From positions 81,004,817-81,068,816 of the forward strand of contig OZ024830.1 in assembly GCA_964016985.1 (NCBI GenBank): 64,000 nt of DNA, written 5' to 3'. The notes below the pieces were generated by a model. That model was given only the letters and a program-made list of their open reading frames with translations. It had not been told where the DNA came from and searched no databases. A program made the translations under genes and the position numbers. Origin of the DNA: Anodontia alba (Eukaryota > Mollusca > Bivalvia > Lucinida > Lucinidae). The stretch's first letter is position 1, and each line of letters opens with the position of its first letter. Below, in pieces: positions 31,311-41,427 of the stretch.

Positions 31311-31884
31311 CTGTAGCACTGCCAGAATATACTGGCGCCGTAGTCTCGCCGAGCACTCCATATTTATCTTAACTCTTCCAGCTACTGATCAGAACTGTCG
31401 ACATGGCACTGAAATATGTTTTTATATACCACAATGGGTAGGTCAACAAGCCTATGCACAAAAACGCAAGTCGAACGCTAGCGATGCGGTACTCGTAGGT
31501 TAGAGCACGCCAAGCACGGAACTCAATCGTTTGGAAGTCGCAGCAGCAACGGGGGTAATGATAGGTTGACGCATCGTAATCAGTACACCTATTGGAAATG
31601 GGGTCAATTCATACGGGGAACATTGAAAGAACGCTCTTAATTTGTTATTAATACGTTACTAACACGTGAGAAGTTCGTTATGAAGTATCACAATTTGGTT
31701 GGACGAATGCCACCGTAGAGGTAACGAGCCGTTATCTTACTGCGGGCGAACAAACCACTTGAATTGCGTTCATCGAACGAACCCGCTGTGTATGGGCTGT
31801 TGCATGCACAAAAATTTTCGACGTACTGAGTGAACAACAACGTACGCGAATATGTATAAATAGGTGGGATGAATTCATTTCAGG
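31311..31884. other. No gene seen
   Basis: Non-coding; an isolated TATAAATA lies near 31,854. Nothing else recognisable. Confidence 0.4.
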
Positions 31885-32105
31885 CTTCCTGAATCATTTG
31901 ATACATGGTTTAGGAAATTCGGTCTTCGGTAAAGTTATCACCAAACATGGTTCCTGGTCCATTACTTTTAGTATATTTTAGAATTTTGCCTGCTGTTATT
32001 GTGACTGGCTCTCTAGGGGTTAAATGAAAACCTGAAATCCAGCTCCCGCTGCTTATATGAACAACTAGTATTTGGGGGCATGAAAACTGAAGTTGCAGCT
32101 GACAC
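31885..32105 (-). repeat. Dispersed repeat, inverted partner of 25,288-25,540
   Basis: Minus strand carries AACTTCAGTTTTCATGCCCC, GGAGCTGGATTTCAGGTTTT and CTAAACCATGTATCAA. It is followed directly by a family-A MITE at 32,105, as the other copy is. Confidence 0.75.
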
Positions 32106-32310
32106 ACTTTTTATTCTACATATTCGGACAGAGAGGCCTGAGCAAACAGTGTAGACCCGATCAGACGCCGCAGATTAGGGTCTACACTATTTGCCACTCA
32201 TCCAGCAATGTTTTAGACACAAGAACAGATGGTAAAACAGACTTGTTCAAATTTTAGGATAAGTATGGTAAGGAATAAAGTGTCCGAATACTTCAGGTAA
32301 ATACGATAAC
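32105..32310 (+). mobile_element. Family-A MITE, near-complete copy
   Basis: TTCTACATATTCGGACAGAG at left and TACTTCAGGTAAATACG at right. The hairpin is reduced to GTGTAGACCCGATCAGACGC and AGGGTCTACAC. Confidence 0.7.
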
Positions 32311-32744
32311 AGGTACTTTCTTATAGTATCATACATGTACTCTAAACTTTTCAATATAGTTTCACCTCAGTCTCGAACTTGGGTCTCAAATAAACAAATG
32401 AATAAATATTTGACCCGTTTAAACCCGTGTTCAAGTACACAATACGCCATCCGCTTGAACCTAAGTTTCGTCCGAAGTTTCACGAGTATGGACATAATCG
32501 TAATGTGAAGAAGTGGAACATAATAAGTCTGCGTGCTCCCGCGTCTGCTTGTGTGAATGGCGCGCTCGCGCTCGCGTGCGTGCATGTTTGTATCCGTGTG
32601 TGGGGGTGGAAAACAGAAAACATGAATTATATCTTGATACGAGGCATTGTCGCCGTATAGTATGGGAAATAAGGAATGTTTTGCTTTTTTCGCACTTTGC
32701 GTATCCACGCATTTACGGTATTTTACGGGAGTAACATACATTTT
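32311..32744. other. No gene seen
   Basis: Several overlapping open frames on both strands around 32,367-32,741 owe their length to a GC-rich GCGCGCTCGCGCTCGCGTGC patch. No family resemblance and no consistent frame. Confidence 0.5.
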
Positions 32745-32976
32745 ACCGTATTAACTCTAATAATTGAACCTCGGACCCATCAATATTGATGGGTCCGAGA
32801 ATTGAACAGCTTAAGTCCTAAGCATATTTGTCTTAAAATTTGTATTTTACTGCCTGCTAATGTTTCCAAAGCTGCTGAATGAGTGGCACACAGAGTAGAC
32901 CCTGATAAGACAATCTGTGGCGTCTGATCCGGGTGCGCTTTGTCTGTCCCAATCTTTAGGGTTAAATGCGGTATAC
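32745..32976 (-). repeat. Family-A MITE, inverted, with a 30-bp palindrome inside
   Basis: TTACCGTATTAACTCTAA at left and TTTAGGGTTAAATGCGGTA at right. The centre has AGAGTAGACCCTGATAAGAC and CGTCTGATCCGGGTG. Confidence 0.6.
32762..32807. mobile_element. Perfect 30-bp palindrome flanked by 8-bp direct repeats
   Basis: CTCGGACCCATCAAT followed by its exact complement (32,770-32,799). It is flanked by AATTGAAC at 32,762-32,769 and again at 32,800-32,807. An 8-bp duplication is the hAT-type size. The object looks like a minimal TIR-TIR insertion or a deletion derivative. Confidence 0.6.
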
Positions 32977-33022
32977 ATAACTTTAGGTCAGATGTTTTCG
33001 AACACTGTTGATTTTTGTCTGC

Positions 33023-33026
<4 letters not shown>

Positions 33027-33079
<53 letters not shown>
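33027..33079. repeat. (CA)n microsatellite
   Basis: About 26 CA units. Confidence 0.95.
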
Positions 33080-33138
33080 CTTTGGTAGGGAAGCGTGTCC
33101 AGAAGATATTTAAAAAGGTTCATGGAGAGATAACGCGT

Positions 33139-33170
33139 CGAGAGAGAGAGAGAGCGAGAGAGAGAGAGAC
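33139..33170. repeat. (GA)n microsatellite
   Basis: GA units with one GC interruption. Confidence 0.9.
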
Positions 33171-33253
33171 AAAGATTGGTGATGCCAGGTGTCCGTGGAA
33201 AGTAAGCCCTTCCTTCCTGCTGCACTAGTAATATGTGTGATGTTGTCATACCG

Positions 33254-35440
33254 TAATTACACAAAAATTTCGAACAGACAGACCTGAGTAAGATCAAACA
33301 CCAACAAACATGGCGTCTGATCAGGATCCATACCGTTCGTCATTCCACTACCACCTAATAGACACATCACCAGATAGCCAAATGGACTTCAATGTTTAGG
33401 ACAAGAGTTAAAGTGTCTGAATATCAAGGGTAAATACTGTAGGTGAACTGGGTAAATGAGCCAATCCGAAAAGGAAAGATATCCGTTACTTAGCGTCTAT
33501 TATGTCCCAGTCATTACTAAATCATGTGGCAGGAACGTTGTTCTTTAATAACGTTGTTCTTTAATAACCACAAGTTTTGGGACAGACAGACCTGAGCAAA
33601 CAGTGTAGGCCCAGATAAGACGCCGTTGATTGCCACTCATGCAGTCTTATTTTAGACACTTCAACAGGTAGTAAAATGGGTGCTCATATTTAAGAACAAG
33701 TGAGGAGATCAAGTGTCCGAAAATTTATGGTAAAAACGGTAGGCCCAAAAAACACCTTTTCTCACGGCGAGGCTCATGTATTACAACAGATATAAGTCAA
33801 AATAGGTCAAAACCAGTCGTCGTTAGATGCATATTTTCCAGGTATTTGCGGGATAGTCCGGCGTTGCTCACCCTCGTCCTTACATTGGACGTATACGATA
33901 ATCATATAAATAGTTGGACTATTGATTCTATATTTAGATGGGAAAATCCCCGAATTCAACTTCAGGGTAGATAACTACAGGGAATTCCGAGCTATTATAT
34001 TATGTCCCTTGGAGAGTTTGCTCTTTATGGGCATGCGCAATCCAGAAATATTCTTAATTTAGAAAACATCTCAATAATTGCTATCTGCTTAGGAAACGTG
34101 CCTATGGTAACAAGAAGGCTCGAATGAACCTGAATAACTCCGTACATATAATAGATATGTTTGTGTTTAAATCTCGTGTCGACATTACTTCAACCATTTC
34201 AGGACAATGAAAATGTGATAGTATTAAATGAACATCGCTCAGTCATGAGAAGAATTCTGCCCTAGGCGGATTAGTCCAACGACCGCTGGTTCAGCAGGCG
34301 AGCGCTTGAATTACTCCACTTCCAGCGCACTTCTCCCTGTGAAAATCACTGAGTCTGACTTCCTGGACCATTTTACGTCTGCCTGAAAGCACATCTTCAA
34401 AGGAAATGCTAAAACCAAAGGTTCTTATCAGGCTTTACATCCCACAGTCTGTTAAATGTCTTTGATTCTCGCTAGTACATTGGATAGTGCCCATACTTCC
34501 TCACGACGGACAGCGAAGTTCCTGATCAACGTGCGTGGATAAGCAGGACCTTAACTATTCGCATATACTGTATTTACCCTAAATACGGGCAGATAGGCAA
34601 TAGCAAACAGTCTAGGCCAAGATCGGACGACTCAGAGCGCGGCGTCCGATTAGGGCCTTCACTGTTTGTCAATCATCCAACAGTTTTAGACACATTCATA
34701 GCTGTCAAAATATAGTTGTTCAAATATCTGGACTAGTATGGTAAAGATGGTAAGGGTTTAAAGTGTCAGAATATTAGAATAACTAACGAGTGTGGTGCCA
34801 CTCCAGGAACTTTGCAAATTGTTCTGAAATAGTCATTAAATTTAGAATATATTGTTCAAATTTTAGAACAATTATGGTTATGAGTTCGTGTGTCCAAATG
34901 TTTAGGGTAACAAATTAAAAAATTAAAAACTTTAAGAACCTTCAGTAACTAAAGGTAATGCCAGGTGTCCGCGGAAAATATAGGCCCTCCCTTTATCTTG
35001 CAGTAGTAACATGCGTCATGTGCAGAACCACACCATACGCCGCGGAAAATGGCATCTGTTCAGGATCTACTCTGCCATTTAACTGCTCCCTTTAGGCACA
35101 TCAAGATAGTCAAACAAACTTCATTTGAATTTTAGATCAAGAAAGTAAAGCGTTAAAATTCCCGAGTTGTTAAGATAAATATGATAAGTGATTTCGGTGA
35201 AGAATCGAACCCGAAAAAAAAAAAGATATCTGTTACTACGCGTGTACTGTGTCACTAATAAATATGTGCATGTATCAAACATGATGTGCCGTAACAAAAC
35301 TAGGTATTGGGACAGATAGGCATGAGCAAACAGAGCTAGATTAGACCCCGCAGAACGTGGCTTCCGATCAGGGTCTACACTGTTTGCCACTCATCCAGCA
35401 TATTTTTAGACACATCAACATGTAGTAGACAATGTCAAAC
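33254..35440 (+). repeat. Family-A MITE copies within the second unit copy
   Basis: Copies at 33,254-33,441, 33,575-33,745, 34,568-34,790, 34,840-34,912 (right part), 35,020-35,185 and 35,308-35,440. Each shows parts of GGACAGACAGACCTGAGC, ACACATCAACAGGTAGTAAA and the central palindrome. Most match copies in the 5.9-10.1 kb region one to one. Confidence 0.65.
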
Positions 35441-35692
35441 TTGTCTTAGGATTTCAACATGTTGAAAATATTCGAGTTCTGGTTACTTGTCATAGGATTT
35501 TAAAATGATGTAAAATTTTCGAGTTCCGTTTAAGCCGAAACTAGTGGGGAGTATGTAGCACTGCAAACTACACTGTCATACGAAGAGTCTCAATGAAATC
35601 GAAACTCCGATTTTATTCCTTTATGTGTTCTTGTTCCCAAGATCAACTTTGCTTTGATCAATGATATTGTTCAAATCCTATGACAAGTATGC
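33260..35692 (+). repeat. Large non-coding repeat unit, + copy 2, left part
   Basis: Colinear with 5,860-10,345. The match ends at CCTATGACAAGTATG (35,676-35,690), which corresponds to CCTATGACAAGTATTG at 10,333. The continuation is found at 49,843, beyond ~14.15 kb of unrelated DNA. Confidence 0.75.
33765..34250 (+). repeat. Sub-block beta of the large unit
   Basis: CCAGTCGTCGTTAGATGCAT, TTACATTGGACGTATACG, ATTTAGATGGGAAAATCCCC and CATGCGCAATCCAG. There is no equivalent at this point of the 5.9-10.3 kb copy, so block order varies between copies. Confidence 0.7.
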
Positions 35693-35854
35693 GAAACCGT
35701 TTTATTATTATTATTATTATCTCTTGATTTTCGGACATAACATTTTTATTTGTTATTTTGGAGAAAAAAAACATGTCCAGCGAGAAAGTTGTCCAGCAGG
35801 ACCAGCGCAAACTTCTCCAAAAGGTTTCAGCTTCCTACCATTTATACATTTTCC

Positions 35855-36004
35855 TCCAATTTGATGATAAAATCTGGTATGAATGATCATTTTAGAAATA
35901 GGCAAAATAGTGATAGAAATTTTGCTAAAACAAATACTAGAAATGGGCCTTCACGGTTTAAAAACAACCAGGGAAACTGGAATCGGTCGGTTTGGGGGGC
36001 CACA
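35855..36004 (+). pseudogene. Gag C-terminal remnant
   Basis: A basic, Asn/Arg-rich stretch (HFRNRQNSDRNFAKTNTRN, then FKNNQGNWNRSVWG) lies in frame 2 just before pol, as nucleocapsid tails do. No CCHC knuckle is left. Pol continues in the -1 frame across TTTGGGGGGC; the G run could be a slip or mutation site, but it is not in the usual heptamer register. Confidence 0.4.
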
Positions 36005-39000
36005 ACCCGACGACAATAAATGGGTCCGCTGATATTCCAATAAGAAGCATGGAGGACGGATATTTTGTTGCTGGGTACATTAAAGGTAAACCTCGTGCTT
36101 TTCTTGTTGATACTGGGTCATGTTGCACTATTATCAGCAAAAATGTATTTGAAAATTGGCCATATGAAATGCGCCCAAGTTTAACGCCTGTAAACATGCA
36201 CCTGGTAACAGCTACTGGTGAATCATCTCCTTTTATTGGCAAAGCTGAAATCGAGATTAAACTTGGTGGTCAGAAGATTATGCATGATGTTCTGTTTGCT
36301 GATGTTAAAAATGATGAAATTCTTGGCATGGATTTTCTTACAAAGCATGGGTGTGATGTGTTTTTGAGCAAGAACCATATCCTGCTAAATGGTGAAAAGA
36401 TTACTAGCTATCGTAGTAGTGTTGATATCATACCTTCTTGCTGCAGAATTGCTATCAATGAGAATGTTGAAGTCCCACCTGAGTGTGAAATCATAATTAT
36501 GGGTCACGCGATGGATAGAGTTGATACCTGTGGTATTGGCGTTTTAGAGGCCACTGAAAGTTTTGTAGACCGCAGTTGGCTGTTGATAGCAAAAGCTTTA
36601 GTTAGTCCTGAATTCGGCACAGTCCCACTGCGTATTATGAATCTGAGCAATGAGCCTTGCATGCTTCACAAAAATATGGTAGCTGCAATGTATGAGCCAG
36701 TAGAAATAGAAAAGTTTGAGATCGTAAACTCTATAAGCAGTAACACTTCTCCTGAGCTAGATTCTTGTCCTCATATTGATGACCTCATTCTTCAAAGCTC
36801 TTCAAACTTAAACGAATCTCAAAAGAAACGCTTAAGATCTCTGTTATACGAGTATAAGGACCAGTTCTCCAAATCCTCTCATGATTTAGGCTGCACAAAT
36901 TTGGTAGAACATACTATTAAAACATTACCTGATTGCAAGCCCGTGAAACTGAGACCATATAGAATTCCACTTGCTAAAAGAGAATTTGCAGAAAATGAAA
37001 TAAAGGCAATGGCGGAAAAGGGTCTAATTGAGCCTTCCCATTCCGCTTGGAGTGCGCCCGCTGTATTGGTGCCTAAGCGTGATGGTACAACTAGGTTTTG
37101 CATAGATTATAGGCGTCTGAATCAGCGTACTATTCCCGACAGTCACCCTTTACCAAGAATAGACGATACGTTAGATGCGCTTGGAAGCTCTAGCTGGTTT
37201 TCCACGTTAGATTTAAAGAGCGGCTTTCATCAAGTAAGCATAGCAGAGGAAGATAGGCCTAAAACTGCTTTCTCCATCCCAGGCAGTGGCTTGTGGCAAT
37301 GGCGAGTCTTGCCATTTGGTCTGATAAACTCCCCTAGTGTTTTTGAACGCCTGATGGAGAGGGTATTTGCTGGCTTGACCTTCCTCATTTTACTCATATA
37401 CCTCGATGACATAATTGTATTTTCCAAGACGTTCGATGAGCATTTAGAAAATCTAAGAGTGATCTTTGAAAGACTTCGAGAGGTAAACTTTAAACTTAAC
37501 CCCAAAAAGTGCAATTTGCTGTGTAGGAAGGTTGCCTTCCTTGGACACGAGGTGTCGGAGAAAGGGATCGCCACAGATCCAGCGAAAGTTCTAGCTGTCA
37601 AAGAATGGCCAGAGCCAAAGACCGCTACAGAAGTCAGGCAGTTTGTTGGTTTGGCTTCTTATTACCGGAAGTTCATACCTAACTTCGCAACCGTGTGTAA
37701 ACCTTTGCATAAGCTTACTGAAAAGGACGCTCACTTCATCTGGAGTGATAAAACTCAGAATGCATTTGACACTATAAAACAGTTACTGACTAGTGCTCCT
37801 ATCCTTAGCTATCCACTTCTTCAAGGACAACCGTTTGTGCTTGATTGTGATGCCTCGAACGTTGGAATCGGAGCCGTCTTGTCACAAGTTCAGAACGGTG
37901 AAGAAAAAGTCATTAGCTATTTCAGTAAGTGCTTGTCCAAATCTGAGAGACAATATTGCACTACAAGAAAGGAACTTCTAGCCGTGGTAGTGGCACTGAA
38001 ACATTTCCATCACTATTTATTAGGGCAAAACTTTACAGTTAGAACCGATCACGGCTCCTTACAGTGGCTCATGAGATTTAAGAATTGTGAAGGTCAGATT
38101 GCACGCTGGATCGAGACCCTGTCAGCATACACCTTTACCGTCCAACACCGGGCAGGAAGGGTGCATAATAATGCTGATGCAATGTCACGTAGACCATGTC
38201 ATAACAATAATTGTAAATACTGTGACCGTTATGAGAGACGATACTTTCCCGATATCATGACAAACGAATCAGGTGCTGTTAAGAACACAGCCTTTAAGAA
38301 AGGCAGTTCTGAGAGTGACAAAAGGTTCACTCTAAGCGTAATTGGGGGTGACTATGATGAGAACACCTACCCCAAGACTGGTGGGGGTGATCATAGAATC
38401 ACACTGTCCGACGTCGGTAGCTTTAAGGAATGCGAACAAAGCATATCCTTATGTTTGGAAGATAAATCCCGTGTATCTTCCTCGAGCCAAGAGAAAAATC
38501 CTGTGCATTATGGGCCCAACAGTACGGACGACAGTGGTAGCATCGTGCACACTAACACTTCTTTTGGACCTGGAGTAGCTGATGTGCTCTCTTCGGAGAT
38601 GTCATCTGATATGACCCAGATCGGGAATCCACACTGCACACAGGCAGTTGGTAATCATGTTTGTGATGGGTTCGACGCAGCTCGCAAAATTAATTGTCGT
38701 CGTGTACATAGATTTTGCTGCAGGATGACAGCAAATGGTGAGGTATGTTGCTGCAACGTAGCAGTAAGTAGTATAGATTGGTGGCATCATTCTGAGGACG
38801 AGTCATTGTTTGGGTGCTTATTTGAGTTTGAGGAAAATTCCGCAAAGATGCAAGTTGCTCACGCAGGCGTGACAACAAAAGATGAGGCTCGTGAGGACGG
38901 TCCTAGGTGTTCGCATGAGCAAGAGTGTGAAACGGGGAGAAACACTTCAAACTCTGACAATCCACAAAATGATCACGATAATCATGTATTTAGTATTCAC

Positions 39001-40437
39001 GAATTCAGCACCTGTTACGATGACTGCAAAAGAAATGCATGTCAAAATATCAGTGGATCTGGCCAATCCACTTCTAATAGATCAGAGACAGATGTCTGTC
39101 TGGACTTAACTCCTGAAAATATAAGACTAAGACAAGAAAGTGATACTGTTCTTAAACTCTTATTACAATGGAAAGTAGGTGGCGAGAAACCTACTTGGTC
39201 TACAGTGGCACCCTATCGAAAAGAACTCAAGGCATACTGGCATGAATGGGATACTATTGTAATAAAAGATAACATACTTTACAAGAAACGGTTAAGAGAT
39301 GTTGGTAATGATGCCGAATACCTAATTCTAGTGCCAGAGGTTCTGAGAAGAGAAATCTTTCGGCAGTTACACGAGTCCATTACTGCCGGACATCTAGGTA
39401 GAAGAAAAACGTATGACAAAATAAAGAAAAGATTTTACTGGTGTAACATGTACAAAGACGTGTCATACTGGTGTCGTATCTGTTCCACCTGTGGGTCCAG
39501 AAAAATGCCATACAGACACGTCAAAGCCCCCATGAAACAGTACAACGTTAGTTATCCAATGGAACGTATAGCAGTTGATATAAGTGGACCCTACCCGGTT
39601 TCGAAAAAGGGTAATAAATATCTTTTGGTTGTGTCCTGTTATTTTACCAAATGGGTGGATGCGATACCCATGAAAACACAAGAAGCTAGTTATGTAGCAA
39701 CTAAACTAGTTAACCGATTTATATCAATATTTGGAGTACCTATGCAACTTCATACAGATTTGGGGTCTAACTTCGAATCAAAAGTGTTTAAAGAGGTATG
39801 CAAACTTCTTGGAATCGATAAGACAAGAACTACCGTTCGTAGACCTCAGTCAGATGGCATGGTTGAGAGGGCTAATCGTTCCATTCAAAACATGATGTCC
39901 TCCTACATTTCAGATAAGCAAGATGACTGGGACGAACTCTTACCTCTACTCATGCTTGCATACAGGTCATCTGTGCATGAGAGTACAGGGGTTTCCCCTG
40001 CATTGATGATGTTCGGTAGGGAACTGACTCTGCCAGTTGAAATGACCCTTGGAAGACCAATACGAGAAGATAGGCTATGTGCTACAGAACATGCCTATCA
40101 GTTGGAAGAAAAGCTCCTAGACATTCATGATTTCGCTAGAAAGCATCTTAACATTTCAAGCGAAAGCATGAAAAGGAGATACGATATTAAAGCTCACAAA
40201 GTTTCATATAAAGTTGGAGATGCGGTGTGGTATTATAACCCAAAACGAAAACTAGGTTTCAATCCGAAACTTCAAAGACCTTGGAAAGGTCCAATGATCG
40301 TTGTAGAATGTTTGAACGATGTTCTTTTTAGGATTCAATTTGGTCCTTGGACAAAACCCACGGTCGTACATCATGACAAACTTAAACCATACTTAGGGGA
40401 AGACAAGCCAGAATGGTTTAACAGTAAGGAAATTTAA
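35992..40437 (+). CDS. pol: Ty3/gypsy Pol polyprotein (PR-RT-RNaseH-IN)
   Basis: An uninterrupted frame of ~1,481 codons; its first codon as given is TTG and the first ATG is at 36,049, since pol is normally translated from a gag-pol product. Domains in order: aspartic protease with DTG at residues 40-42; reverse transcriptase ~320-515 with YLDD at 470-473; RNase H ~610-735 (LDCDASNVGIGAVL, TTRKELLAVV, VRTDHGSL); integrase with an HHCC-type finger (LHES, GHLG, CRICSTC ~1,115-1,165) and a D-D-E core at Asp1196, Asp1256 and Glu1292, spacing 59 and 35; and a C-terminal GPY/F-like module (RPWKGPMIVV). An unusually long, Cys-, Ser- and Asp-rich linker (~310 residues, 736-1,045) separates RNase H from integrase. 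No env frame follows. An intact pol without gag or LTRs means the copy is not autonomous as it stands. Confidence 0.93.
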   Translation: MGGHNPTTINGSADIPIRSMEDGYFVAGYIKGKPRAFLVDTGSCCTIISKNVFENWPYEMRPSLTPVNMHLVTATGESSPFIGKAEIEIKLGGQKIMHDVLFADVKNDEILGMDFLTKHGCDVFLSKNHILLNGEKITSYRSSVDIIPSCCRIAINENVEVPPECEIIIMGHAMDRVDTCGIGVLEATESFVDRSWLLIAKALVSPEFGTVPLRIMNLSNEPCMLHKNMVAAMYEPVEIEKFEIVNSISSNTSPELDSCPHIDDLILQSSSNLNESQKKRLRSLLYEYKDQFSKSSHDLGCTNLVEHTIKTLPDCKPVKLRPYRIPLAKREFAENEIKAMAEKGLIEPSHSAWSAPAVLVPKRDGTTRFCIDYRRLNQRTIPDSHPLPRIDDTLDALGSSSWFSTLDLKSGFHQVSIAEEDRPKTAFSIPGSGLWQWRVLPFGLINSPSVFERLMERVFAGLTFLILLIYLDDIIVFSKTFDEHLENLRVIFERLREVNFKLNPKKCNLLCRKVAFLGHEVSEKGIATDPAKVLAVKEWPEPKTATEVRQFVGLASYYRKFIPNFATVCKPLHKLTEKDAHFIWSDKTQNAFDTIKQLLTSAPILSYPLLQGQPFVLDCDASNVGIGAVLSQVQNGEEKVISYFSKCLSKSERQYCTTRKELLAVVVALKHFHHYLLGQNFTVRTDHGSLQWLMRFKNCEGQIARWIETLSAYTFTVQHRAGRVHNNADAMSRRPCHNNNCKYCDRYERRYFPDIMTNESGAVKNTAFKKGSSESDKRFTLSVIGGDYDENTYPKTGGGDHRITLSDVGSFKECEQSISLCLEDKSRVSSSSQEKNPVHYGPNSTDDSGSIVHTNTSFGPGVADVLSSEMSSDMTQIGNPHCTQAVGNHVCDGFDAARKINCRRVHRFCCRMTANGEVCCCNVAVSSIDWWHHSEDESLFGCLFEFEENSAKMQVAHAGVTTKDEAREDGPRCSHEQECETGRNTSNSDNPQNDHDNHVFSIHEFSTCYDDCKRNACQNISGSGQSTSNRSETDVCLDLTPENIRLRQESDTVLKLLLQWKVGGEKPTWSTVAPYRKELKAYWHEWDTIVIKDNILYKKRLRDVGNDAEYLILVPEVLRREIFRQLHESITAGHLGRRKTYDKIKKRFYWCNMYKDVSYWCRICSTCGSRKMPYRHVKAPMKQYNVSYPMERIAVDISGPYPVSKKGNKYLLVVSCYFTKWVDAIPMKTQEASYVATKLVNRFISIFGVPMQLHTDLGSNFESKVFKEVCKLLGIDKTRTTVRRPQSDGMVERANRSIQNMMSSYISDKQDDWDELLPLLMLAYRSSVHESTGVSPALMMFGRELTLPVEMTLGRPIREDRLCATEHAYQLEEKLLDIHDFARKHLNISSESMKRRYDIKAHKVSYKVGDAVWYYNPKRKLGFNPKLQRPWKGPMIVVECLNDVLFRIQFGPWTKPTVVHHDKLKPYLGEDKPEWFNSKEI

Positions 40438-40669
40438 CTACAATAACAAATATATTCTTTAATCAGCAAACAATACCAGTATAGCATGTGTTTATTTCTA
40501 ATACTGAAAATAATTTTAAAATGAACCTGTGCTGACAAGTGTTTGCCTTGTATTTCTGTAATTCTGTGACTTCTATGACTGTGTCTCTTTCAGTGTCTCT
40601 AATATATTCTTATTCTTACACTATGTATATACACATATATAATCATTTGCTTTAAAAAAAAAAAAAAAA

Positions 40670-41427
40670 GTACGAGACTCAGGCTTCCCAGATAGGAATA
40701 ATCACTTCATTGGTTGTATAAGCCTGAAGTTTGAAACTTTCGTGATAATAGTCCGCATTGTGGAACCTGTCAGGAATTGAACTGTATACTTGTCTGTGTA
40801 ACTGAATGTTTATATCTTGTCCGTTGGTTCGGTATTGATTCTGGGTACCTGTAAAAAAAAAAAAAAAAAAAAAAAAATCTACTTAAATACTGACTATGTA
40901 AAGCATGAAGCATTTTACAGAGTGTGCTTCTAGTTATGTGAAATAGAAAGCATTTATTGACAGACCGATAGTCCGAATGCAAGCATGTTTTATTTGCACC
41001 AATGTGAGACACCAAGTTCTGTTACGAAGAGTCAGGTGGATTTTCTTCAAATACTACGATGTTTACGCCTGCCTCTGGTTTGCGACTGGCACCAGATAAG
41101 TGAAACAATCTTGAAGGGGACGTAAGATAAAAATACATAGATCGTAGTATGTTTGTATGAAATAAGTCATGCGAGTACAGTGCATGAGCATTTCACTTTG
41201 TATACGGACAGAATAGCTAATATAATTGACGTTTTGTGTCTTCTCTTTCTTTAAATGCAAGAGGTAGACTGTGAGATACTGGTCCTTTTCAGTAGCTCAG
41301 CAGGATCATCGCCAGTCTGTATGTGCCTATGTCCAATTATAAAGTGAAATCTATTCAAGGAACGGAAAGTTTCCATTAGGTAGGAAACAGACATGGTTCT
41401 CAGAACTTGTTGTACATATATTTTCAG
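40670..41427. other. No gene seen; interval before the zinc finger exon
   Basis: Contains a 24-base A run (40,853-40,876) and AT-rich DNA. If the exon at 41,428 is real, this is intron sequence, and the gypsy remnant would lie in the same intron or mark its disruption. Confidence 0.4.

Larger units (their letters stand above)
35693..40680 (+). mobile_element. Ty3/gypsy LTR retrotransposon remnant, 5'-truncated
   Basis: Holds the end of a gag-like frame, a full-length pol frame and an A-rich 3' segment. No 5' LTR or primer-binding site is visible between the repeat-unit breakpoint (35,692) and gag, and I could not identify a 3' LTR by comparison. The A15 tract at 40,653-40,669 is the last plausible polypurine-like landmark. 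The 3' boundary is uncertain. Confidence 0.7.

Noticed and set aside
32427..32741. Four overlapping frames of 73-124 codons
   Set aside because: All are driven by one GC-rich repeat patch, in conflicting frames and strands, with no family similarity.
34262..34400. Possible tRNA-like or SINE head (GGCGGATTAGTCCAACGACC)
   Set aside because: No B box or cloverleaf could be drawn by eye and there is no second copy in the window.
35986..36001. Programmed -1 frameshift site between gag and pol
   Set aside because: The G run at 35,994-35,999 is not in X-XXY-YYZ register for the gag frame, so a simple indel is as likely.
40438..41060. An envelope gene or LTR downstream of gypsy pol
   Set aside because: No frame over ~60 codons on the plus strand and no matching LTR partner elsewhere in the window.
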